Shown here in pieces: positions 58,098-64,000 of a DNA stretch of 64,000 nucleotides (positions within the stretch are counted from its first letter, which is position 1; every line of letters starts with the position of its first letter). The DNA comes from Chloroflexota bacterium (lineage in GTDB: Bacteria > Chloroflexota > Anaerolineae > 4572-78 > J111), in assembly GCA_016860845.1 (NCBI GenBank), contig BOKF01000046.1, positions 4,426 to 68,425 of the forward strand. The letters run 5' to 3'. Both the position numbers and the translations under genes were made by a program. Under the pieces are notes generated by a model that saw only the letters and a program-made list of their open reading frames with translations, did no database searches and was not told the DNA's origin.

Positions 58098-58230
58098 ATC
58101 ACCCTTCGATACGGGCTAACGCCCGCTTCGCGTCAGGATGATTTTCGGCTCATGATCGCATCCTGAGTAGCCTTGAACGGAGTGAAAGGCGTATCGAAGC
58201 TGTGTCCTGAGCTTGTCGAAGGGGATGCGA
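58098..58230. repeat. repeat-rich segment with CCTGAGC-TTGTCGAAGG-type words
   Basis: CCCTTCGATACGGGC, CCTGAGTAGCCTTGAACGGA and CCTGAGCTTGTCGAAGGGGA mark a mosaic of partly complementary words, probably an old MITE or several. No gene is present. Confidence 0.6.
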
Positions 58231-58252
58231 TTAAGAAAACTTCGAATTGAAG

Positions 58253-59029
58253 TTAACTGCTCATCGTAATAATGGAGAACACCGCTCCCTGGGGATCTTG
58301 CAGTGTGGCAAAGCGGCCGGTTCCCGGCACATCCCGCGGCGGCACGAGGACCTGCCCGCCCAGCGATTTGGCCTTCTCGACGCTGGCATCGCAATCGTCT
58401 ACGGCGAAGTAGACCATCCAGTGCGGCGGGACATCGCCCCATTCGGGGGTAATTTGGATCATACCCGCGCTCATTTGGTCTCCCTTGAAGAAGACGGTAT
58501 AGAAGGTTCCACCCATGTCCTCCGTCTTACTTGTCCAGCCAAATAGTTGGGTGTAAAACTCGCCGGCTTTTTGGGTATCGCGGGTGGCGACCTCGTTCCA
58601 GCAGAGTGCACCCGTCTGGCCGATCAATCCCGCCCCGATATAACTCTTGGGTTGCCACACGCCCAGCACCGCGCCCGTTGGGTCTTGCACGATAGCCATG
58701 CGCCCCAGGTCCATCACATCCATCGCTTCGACCAGGGTCGTGCCCCCCAGTGCTTTAGCCCTGGCCGCGATGTCCTCGGCGCTGCTGGCCGAAACATAAG
58801 AGTTCCAGTGGGGCGGCATGCCCTGTTCCTCGGGGCCTTGTTGGTACAAGGCGGCCACGTCCTTCCCCTCGATCTGAAGCATGGTATAGGTCATATCCGG
58901 CCCAACCGGCATATCAACCGCCGTCCAGCCGAACAGTTGGGTGTAGAACCGCTTGGCTGCTGCCGCATCCGTCGTGCTCAGGTCAGTCCAGCAAAAAGTG
59001 CCGGGGGTATAAGCCGTCATCTCAGTCAT
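58253..59029 (-). CDS. VOC-family protein with two glyoxalase-like domains
   Basis: The start at 59029 (MTEMTAYTPGTFCWTDLSTT) follows GGAGGCAATCC; the longer frame to 59137 is discarded. The 258 residues are two similar VOC domains: FCWTDLSTTDAAAAKRFYTQ and LFGWTAVDMPVGPDM; then ALCWNEVATRDTQKAGEFYT and LFGWTSKTEDMGG. Repeated aspartates and a C-terminal VFSIITMSS are present. Two-domain members bind metal and small substrates; glyoxalase or dioxygenase activity cannot be told apart. Confidence 0.88.
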   Translation of the reverse strand: MTEMTAYTPGTFCWTDLSTTDAAAAKRFYTQLFGWTAVDMPVGPDMTYTMLQIEGKDVAALYQQGPEEQGMPPHWNSYVSASSAEDIAARAKALGGTTLVEAMDVMDLGRMAIVQDPTGAVLGVWQPKSYIGAGLIGQTGALCWNEVATRDTQKAGEFYTQLFGWTSKTEDMGGTFYTVFFKGDQMSAGMIQITPEWGDVPPHWMVYFAVDDCDASVEKAKSLGGQVLVPPRDVPGTGRFATLQDPQGAVFSIITMSS

Positions 59030-59148
59030 TGGATTGCCTCCTGTTTTATAAAAGAACATTTGCTTGGAGAAAAATCCTGCCGGGGAAAAGCGATGACAGG
59101 ATGATAATATTATAGAACAAATGTTCAATTGCGTCAAATTCAGGGGGC

Positions 59149-59181
59149 TAACCGCAGAGGTCTTTAAGACCTCTGCGGTTA
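59149..59181. repeat. RAYT-linked palindrome (GCAGAGG family)
   Basis: TAACCGCAGAGGTCTT-T-AAGACCTCTGCGGTTA is a perfect 16-bp inverted repeat with one central base. Confidence 0.9.
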
Positions 59182-59272
59182 AAAATTTGCGGTTTAGTTC
59201 TGTTGGTTATCTTGAAATAAGTGAATGAGCCAGGCGGTATTATTTCTGGTGGTGCGGCGGGCCTCATCTCTA

Positions 59273-60946
59273 TTAGACTAGACTCTGCTCCACAAACTCG
59301 CCTAACCGCAGATACTTTTTATACAGCTCATTATACCTTTCGACCCGTTCTTGTTCTGGCATATAGACCGATAGAAAGCCTTCACTCATGGCCGCCTGGG
59401 CGTCTTGCAGGGTGTCATAAATCCCTGCCGCGACCGCCGCATACATCGCCGCTCCTTTGGCGCAGGCCTGGGTTGACGCGGAGACTGAAATGGACCTGTT
59501 TAAGACATCGGCCAGGATCTGCATGACAAACGGCGATTTCTGGGCAATTCCACCCACGGCAATAATCCGGTCCACGCTTAAGCCTTCAGCCAGAAAACTT
59601 TCCAAAATTCGACGAGAGCCAAAAGCGGTTGCCAGCACCAGCGCTTGATAGAGGTGAGGCACGGTTGTGCCTAACTGGAGGCCAGCAACAGCGCCGGTCA
59701 CATGTTCGTTCACCAGCGGGTAGCGACGCCCATTAAACCAGTCCAGGGCGATCAGGTCAGCTTCATCCTCAGGCAGATCTTGACAGCGCGCGGTGATTTC
59801 CGGGATGATTTTCGCGGAGAATTCTTCGCTGAGGGCTTTTTTCTGTTCTGCGGTTAACAGACTGAATGACGGCAATACATGCTTCAGCGGCCACATCAAG
59901 AACTCTTTCAGCCAGGCGTAGACATCGCCAAACGCGGCCTGTCCGGCCTCTATCCCGACATAACCGGGCATGATCGAGTTTTCGGCTTGGCCGCAGATTT
60001 CTTTCAGATCCTTCCCTTTCAGATGCTTATCCTGCTCAATCAGCATGTCAACGGTGGAGGTTCCCACCACCTTCACCAGAACATGGGGGGCAATGCCTGC
60101 GCCGACAGCCCCGGCGTGAGCATCAAAAGAACTTCCGCCAACCATGACCTGTGGGGATAGTCCCAATCTGGCGGCCCACTCGGCGGTCATCGGGCCAACC
60201 CTGGCATCCGCTGTTTGCGGCGGTCCGCCGTAATGGTCTCTGACGGTGGCCAGGTACGGGTCGAGCTGGGCCAGAAATTCTTTAGCCGGTAAGCCGCCGA
60301 ACTCGCTGTGCCATAACGCTTTATGACCGGCAGCGCAGGCGGAACGGTACATGGTTTGCGGGGCCGTCTGCCCGGTTAATAGCGCCGGAATCCAGTCACA
60401 ATGCTCCACCCATGACCAGGCCGCCTGCTTGACCTGCCCATCCGTGCGGATGGTATGCAGGATTTTGGCCCAGAACCATTCGGATGAATATTTCCCCTGA
60501 AATCTTGTATAATCTTCCCCGTCCCATGCCGCAGCGGCCTCATTGATCTCTTCAGCCTCCTGAATCGCCGTATGGTCTTTCCAGAGATGGAACATGGCAT
60601 TGGGGTTGTCTTCAAACCCCGCTAATAAGGCTAAGGGCACACCGTCTTGATTCACCGGGCATGGGGTTGACCCGGTGGTATCCACCGCGATGCCTTTGAC
60701 ATATTTCCCTGCGTTTCCCCCAGCATTTTTTACGACCCCTCTGACACAAGCCTCAAGCCCCTCGGTATAATCACGCGGGTGCTGCCGGAACTGGTTATGC
60801 TGTGGTTCACAATACTGTCCGTCCCGCCAGCGGGGGTAGTAAGACTCATCTTCCCCCAGGACCTCATTCTTCCGGGGATCAACCACGATCGCTCTAACCG
60901 AGTCGCTCCCAAAATCAACGCCAATCACCAGATCATTTTGCATCAT
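59273..60946 (-). CDS. araB: ribulokinase, FGGY family
   Basis: This 557-residue protein has the FGGY sugar kinase plan: LVIGVDFGSDSVRAIVVD (phosphate 1), GKYVKGIAVDTTGSTPCPVN, WVEHCDWIPALLTG, VMVGGSSFDAHAGAVGAGIA, LIALDWFNGRRYPLVNEH and GGIAQKSPFVMQILADVLN. The length matches AraB-type ribulokinase (about 550-560), longer than glycerol kinase. The start ATG follows AGGAGAGTAG. The enzyme phosphorylates L- or D-ribulose. There are no araA, araD or transporter genes here. Confidence 0.9.
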   Translation of the reverse strand: MMQNDLVIGVDFGSDSVRAIVVDPRKNEVLGEDESYYPRWRDGQYCEPQHNQFRQHPRDYTEGLEACVRGVVKNAGGNAGKYVKGIAVDTTGSTPCPVNQDGVPLALLAGFEDNPNAMFHLWKDHTAIQEAEEINEAAAAWDGEDYTRFQGKYSSEWFWAKILHTIRTDGQVKQAAWSWVEHCDWIPALLTGQTAPQTMYRSACAAGHKALWHSEFGGLPAKEFLAQLDPYLATVRDHYGGPPQTADARVGPMTAEWAARLGLSPQVMVGGSSFDAHAGAVGAGIAPHVLVKVVGTSTVDMLIEQDKHLKGKDLKEICGQAENSIMPGYVGIEAGQAAFGDVYAWLKEFLMWPLKHVLPSFSLLTAEQKKALSEEFSAKIIPEITARCQDLPEDEADLIALDWFNGRRYPLVNEHVTGAVAGLQLGTTVPHLYQALVLATAFGSRRILESFLAEGLSVDRIIAVGGIAQKSPFVMQILADVLNRSISVSASTQACAKGAAMYAAVAAGIYDTLQDAQAAMSEGFLSVYMPEQERVERYNELYKKYLRLGEFVEQSLV

Positions 60947-60969
60947 CTACTCTCCTGAATGGATTACCC

Positions 60970-61000
60970 GACCGCAGAGGTCTTTAAGACCTCTGCGGTC
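60970..61000. repeat. RAYT-linked palindrome, downstream of the transposase
   Basis: GACCGCAGAGGTCTT-T-AAGACCTCTGCGGTC, perfect 15-bp arms; ends 13 bp before the RAYT stop. Confidence 0.92.
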
Positions 61001-61013
61001 TAACCTCCGGTCT

Positions 61014-61628
61014 CTAAAAGAAATCATCCACCAGCAGATGTTCGATCTCTTTTTCATTGGCCGGGGTTTGATGAAAACGATGGAAGGAGTCCAGGCCGCT
61101 AAACCAGGCTAACACATCGCCGATTTTTACCTGGCTCTTTTTCTGATGGCGGATGGCTGAATAAGAGGAATAAGGATAAGTCCGAAAATCGCTCACAAAG
61201 CCATGCTTTTGTGGATTCTGGTGAATATAAGTGACAAGATGCATAAAGTAATGATCTGAGTCAACCAATAGTCTGCCAAAACGACGTTGGAAGAGGCTGC
61301 CAGTGCGCTGATAGGCTTTATTGATCGCTTTAGCATAGCTGTTGAGGAAATGCCCGAATTGCAGGTTGGGCTTGGGAAGCAAGACCGCAGAGGTCTCAGA
61401 GACCTCTGCGGTCTCCAATTCCTCCACCGACTTGATCCGCACTAGAAAGTGAAAATGGTTTCTCATCAGGCAGTAAGCGTAGGTATCCGCCACCGGCACA
61501 ATGTACTTGGTATACAATTTCAAGAAGTAGTGATAGTTCCGCTCCTCAAAGAAGATATTTTCGCGGTTGTTGCCGCGATTGTAAATATGGTAATAGTGGC
61601 CGTATTCGAGAGGGGTTGATGTTTGCAT
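61014..61628 (-). CDS. REP-associated tyrosine transposase (RAYT, Y1/HUH)
   Basis: This 204-residue protein has the Y1 HUH pattern: GHYYHIYNRGNNRENIFFEE, CLMRNHFHFLVRI with the HxH pair (His58, His60), the helix with YQRTGSLFQRRFGRLLVDSD, and LVTYIHQNPQKHGFV with the probable catalytic Tyr134. RAYTs nick and join ssDNA at hairpin REP sequences and are thought to spread them. The gene is flanked by perfect palindromes (60970, 61639) and contains a third at 61383, translated as residues 72-82 without loss of frame. It is the only transposase in the window. Confidence 0.9.
   Translation of the reverse strand: MQTSTPLEYGHYYHIYNRGNNRENIFFEERNYHYFLKLYTKYIVPVADTYAYCLMRNHFHFLVRIKSVEELETAEVSETSAVLLPKPNLQFGHFLNSYAKAINKAYQRTGSLFQRRFGRLLVDSDHYFMHLVTYIHQNPQKHGFVSDFRTYPYSSYSAIRHQKKSQVKIGDVLAWFSGLDSFHRFHQTPANEKEIEHLLVDDFF
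61383..61413. repeat. RAYT-linked palindrome inside the RAYT reading frame
   Basis: GACCGCAGAGGTCTC-A-GAGACCTCTGCGGTC, perfect 15-bp arms, in frame as ETAEVSETSAV between the HxH region and the following helix. Confidence 0.92.
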
Positions 61629-61638
61629 GGTTATAGAG

Positions 61639-61671
61639 AGACCGCAGAGGTTTTCAAAACCTCTGCGGTCT
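61639..61671. repeat. RAYT-linked palindrome, upstream of the transposase
   Basis: AGACCGCAGAGGTTTT-C-AAAACCTCTGCGGTCT, perfect 16-bp arms; 10 bp from the RAYT start. Confidence 0.92.
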
Positions 61672-61730
61672 AGTTTTGTTCATTGTTCTGTCTCAACACA
61701 TGAACAATGTACAAGCTGCAACAGTAATTA

Positions 61731-62174
61731 TCAAAGCTCCCATTGCCAAATATTTAACCTCCGCTGCTTGCCAGGTTCAAGTTCCGTCAAATGCAATCCC
61801 AAAGCTCGGTAAAATTTATTTGCGGCTAATTCCTCTGGGCATTTGAGCAAGATGTGACTCTTGTCGCGTTTTTCTGCCTCTTTTACTAAAGCCTGAAATA
61901 ATTTACGGCCTATACCTGTATGACGATTTTCAGGCATCACCGCGATATTGTAGAGTGTTGTTTGTTCATCTCGGCGGTGTCGGTATTCTACAAATCCCAC
62001 GATATTCCCATTTTGTTTGGCAATTAGTATTTCAGAGCGATCTATTGCTTCAATCAAGGCTGGTCTTCTAACAAAGCCCAATTCGTTTCGATGTGCATCT
62101 GCAATTTGCTTAATGCCACCAATATCGGCAAATTCAGCTTTGGTAATGATGATTTCACTGACCCCAGATGTCAA
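61731..62174 (-). CDS. GNAT-family N-acetyltransferase
   Basis: The start TTG at 62174 is chosen because AGGAGG is 6 nt upstream; the longer frame to 62189 would include that site. The ~147 residues have the GNAT motif: IVGFVEYRHRRDEQTTLYNI, AVMPENRHTGIGRKLFQALV (acetyl-CoA P-loop QxxGxGxx variant, here RHTGIG) and the end AANKFYRALGLHLTEL. It overlaps the 3' end of the HerA gene and is translated with it. In a HerA-PglZ context the GNAT could be an accessory or a passenger. Confidence 0.8.
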   Translation of the reverse strand: MTSGVSEIIITKAEFADIGGIKQIADAHRNELGFVRRPALIEAIDRSEILIAKQNGNIVGFVEYRHRRDEQTTLYNIAVMPENRHTGIGRKLFQALVKEAEKRDKSHILLKCPEELAANKFYRALGLHLTELEPGKQRRLNIWQWEL

Positions 62175-63366
62175 AGGTTTCCTCCTCAACCGGAGTGGCT
62201 ACGCTGCTCCCACCGTGTTGACTACGGCGAGGACGAATCCGCATGGTGTGAACAGACTCTTGCTCATCATCAACCAATACGGCCTCGCCAGTTCGTTTCA
62301 GATTCTTGATAAAGGTACGCAATTCCCCTCCCATATAATCTTGACTTAGATTATTCAGTGCATTTACATCTTCGCGGGTCGTCATTTTATGACTAAGAAT
62401 AACATCGCACTGCGATAACACTTCACTGTCAATGGCAGAGGGTTGTTGACTAGCAACGACGAGAGATAACCCTGGTTGTCTTCCTTCTTTAGCCCAACGG
62501 ATTAATTGATCTTTGGACAGGGTTGAACCACTGTTAGGTGCAAACTGATGCGCTTCATCAAGCAGTATCCAAACTTTAGGCATTGGAGTAGCCAAGTTAA
62601 ATTCTTCCCGTAACCGGGCATCTGAACGTGCTTTGAAAAGATTGCGGGCAATAACGGATACAGCCAGATTACGACGTCCACGCGGCCCTGGCTCCAAACG
62701 ACTCAGATCAAGAACATTGACAGCACCGGGAACAAATAGATCGTGAATAGGAGTGTAATCATTCTCGGCAAATAGTTGCCAACTGCGAGTAGCTTCTAAC
62801 CGATTTAGCAGAGCTTCTTTAGTAGTATCAATAGCCCTACCATCAATTTCTACTTCTTTGATAATATCTTTTATCGAATACGATTGACCTTTACCTTCTA
62901 GTTTATGGGTTGCTCTAAACAGGGCAATTCCTAACGGTTTGTTAATATTAGCGTCAAATAGATCGCACCAACCATCAGGAGACAAGTCCGATGGATTTAG
63001 ACGGAGGGGTACTACCGTAATATCTCGGTCTGCAAAAATCTTTAAAATATCTCGGTCATAGAGTTTTAGGGGATCACCCGGCACTAATAACCGCACCGGA
63101 TATGAACGAGCCGATAACCCCCATTTAAACAATTCATCTTGTTGTATTATATTAGTTTGGCTCATGGTGTGGTAAACCCCCATGGGATCAACGACGATGG
63201 GGATAACCTCGGTGCTGCCTACTGAAACCAGTTCTTCAATCAAGACCCCAAGCGTGTAGGATTTACCGCTGCCTCGCTTGCCACAGATCAATATAGCCCT
63301 GGAACCCCTGGCGTCCAGAAAAACTTGTTCTTCATTGTGAGCATCTTTACCCAGCAATAGTTTCAT
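62155..63366 (-). CDS. HerA-like (DUF87) hexameric ATPase
   Basis: This 403-residue protein has a P-loop ILICGKRGSGKSYTLG (residues ~26-40), the Walker B VWILLDEAHQFAP and LVVASQQPSAIDSEVLSQCD (sensor motif) as in HerA/FtsK-type ATPases, with the C-terminal SHKMTTREDVNALNNLSQ. HerA proteins form DNA-pumping hexamers and occur both in end resection with NurA and in many defence systems. The ATG overlaps the stop of the PglZ-like gene (ATGA). The GNAT gene overlaps the end. The nuclease or effector is not visible in the window. Confidence 0.9.
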   Translation of the reverse strand: MKLLLGKDAHNEEQVFLDARGSRAILICGKRGSGKSYTLGVLIEELVSVGSTEVIPIVVDPMGVYHTMSQTNIIQQDELFKWGLSARSYPVRLLVPGDPLKLYDRDILKIFADRDITVVPLRLNPSDLSPDGWCDLFDANINKPLGIALFRATHKLEGKGQSYSIKDIIKEVEIDGRAIDTTKEALLNRLEATRSWQLFAENDYTPIHDLFVPGAVNVLDLSRLEPGPRGRRNLAVSVIARNLFKARSDARLREEFNLATPMPKVWILLDEAHQFAPNSGSTLSKDQLIRWAKEGRQPGLSLVVASQQPSAIDSEVLSQCDVILSHKMTTREDVNALNNLSQDYMGGELRTFIKNLKRTGEAVLVDDEQESVHTMRIRPRRSQHGGSSVATPVEEETFDIWGQ

Positions 63367-63902
63367 TGGTTCACCTCTACTCGAACAAACGGTACAATAC
63401 TCTCCCAGTAAGAGAGGCCGCCATGCACACCGCTATCATTGACTCTAATTTGTTTGCCTAAGTATGGATACTGCCATAGGTGAAACTTTTGTTGTTCAGT
63501 AGTAAATTCTACGGTAAACTCAGATATACTTGATTGGCTGGTGCCATAACGAGGATGCTGAGAGCCACTGTTTTCAATCACTTGCCATTGGTGCTGATTT
63601 TTCCACAGTAGACCATGATCTGCAATTAAATAAATCGCGCCATGCACCTTTTTTTCAGTCAGTAATTCGACCAGGTAGCGGAAATCTTGGTGGATTGCGC
63701 TCACAGTTACTTTGATTTCTTGTTGGCTCACTTCCCGACGTCTATGAGCTAAACCATCCAAGCCTTCTCGTACCATCTGAATATACAGGCCATTTAAATT
63801 GAGCTTCTTTATTTCATCAAATGAGTCGGTCAATCCACTGACTTTTTCCAATGGGACACCCTGGAACAATTTTGGTTCATCCAGAATTTCCGAGATACCC
63901 AC
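63363..63902 (-). CDS. PglZ-like (alkaline phosphatase-fold) protein, C-terminal half
   Basis: This 179-residue frame begins at a GTG that overlaps an upstream stop (TAGTG). It carries the second half of an alkaline phosphatase-superfamily domain of PglZ type: LDGLAH (Asp49, His53), IYLIADHGLLW (Asp95, His96), SQHPRYG, and VHGGLSYWESIVPFVRV (His160), all known metal-ligand positions. The first half, with the nucleophile, is not in this frame and should be upstream beyond 63902. Either a split gene or a frameshift is possible. PglZ domains occur in BREX and other defence systems and can be linked to HerA. It is coupled to HerA by an ATGA overlap. Confidence 0.75.
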   Translation of the reverse strand: MGISEILDEPKLFQGVPLEKVSGLTDSFDEIKKLNLNGLYIQMVREGLDGLAHRRREVSQQEIKVTVSAIHQDFRYLVELLTEKKVHGAIYLIADHGLLWKNQHQWQVIENSGSQHPRYGTSQSSISEFTVEFTTEQQKFHLWQYPYLGKQIRVNDSGVHGGLSYWESIVPFVRVEVNQ

Positions 63903-64000
63903 TAGATATAGTAGGGTGCACCAGGAGCAGTAAAAAGGCGGTAGCCTTCGAGATCAAGAAAAAGGCGCTGAAAAAAGTGTACTAAGTTACGCAAGCCATA
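63902..64000 (-). CDS. 3' end of an upstream gene, cut by the right edge
   Basis: Reading from base 64000, the frame YGLRNLVHFFQRLFLDLEG continues to TAPGAPYYI and a TAG at 63904-63902, whose last G starts the GTG of the PglZ-like gene. This is 32 residues without a start. It may encode the missing first half of the PglZ-like protein after a frameshift, or a separate gene in the same operon. Confidence 0.45.
   Translation of the reverse strand, partial: YGLRNLVHFFQRLFLDLEGYRLFTAPGAPYYI

Noticed and set aside
61627..61812. Small plus-strand frame starting at the RAYT upstream palindrome
   Set aside because: It overlaps the palindrome and the end of the GNAT gene and lacks a ribosome site.

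Overview
The window looks like a chromosomal piece of a Chloroflexota bacterium, probably of the Anaerolineae group. This is inference from gene content: DUF2079, DUF2723 and GT39-like membrane glycosyltransferases, a bacterial translin, V4R and Roadblock proteins, a TPR-bearing Ser/Thr kinase and several SnoaL-like proteins, on moderately GC-rich DNA. There is no rRNA, CRISPR array or prophage. One tRNA (Gln, CUG) is present.

Layout. 1-5129: envelope glycosyltransferase-like membrane proteins and a cyclic-nucleotide-binding protein, on the minus strand. 5309-8192: a small unknown protein, an OsmC peroxidase and two REC-Roadblock paralogs. 8202-10421: a nucleic-acid group of ssb, translin and a Cas4-like nuclease split into two membrane-anchored halves. 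10521-14844: an ECF transporter (two ATPases, T and S subunits) with a nucleoside hydrolase. 15096-17546: a queuosine-precursor transporter, an orphan ABC ATPase behind a leader ORF, and a one-domain CBM48 protein. 17779-26301: three consecutive giant membrane glycosyltransferase-like genes. 26406-31157: DinB, SthA transhydrogenase and a dCache histidine kinase. 31476-36997: a glycan module (DegT aminotransferase, N-formyltransferase, DPM-type GT2, GT39-like protein). 37087-40719: a V4R protein, a Ser/Thr kinase with TPRs, and an unknown protein. 40754-47468: a minus-strand group of SnoaL proteins, a BtaA-like DUF3419 enzyme and a STAND-type regulator. 47693-53017: EamA, DinB, Lrp/AsnC, tRNA-Gln, a secreted protein, a FemAB/CelD-like acyltransferase and GT4. 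53014-59029: a URO-D family protein, a GlnE fused to two ACT domains, and a double-VOC protein. 59273-64000: ribulokinase, a RAYT transposase amid its palindromes, a GNAT enzyme, and a HerA ATPase coupled to a PglZ-like phosphatase-fold protein cut off by the right edge.

Two themes run through the window. The first is small repeats that enter coding sequence in frame. These include arrays of period 7 or 8 nt of many unrelated sequences, a 45-bp composite element, and palindromes of at least three families, one of which sits inside the RAYT gene thought to mobilise it. The second is genes with unusual domain architecture: split Cas4-like nuclease, GlnE-ACT-ACT-GlnE, REC-Roadblock, and an ECF ATPase pair with one degenerate signature. 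The glycosyltransferases, the DegT/formyltransferase pair, the FemAB-like protein and GT4 together suggest a strong investment in cell-surface glycans. The best candidates for an undescribed system are the ssb/translin/split-Cas4 neighbourhood and the HerA-PglZ pair at the right edge.
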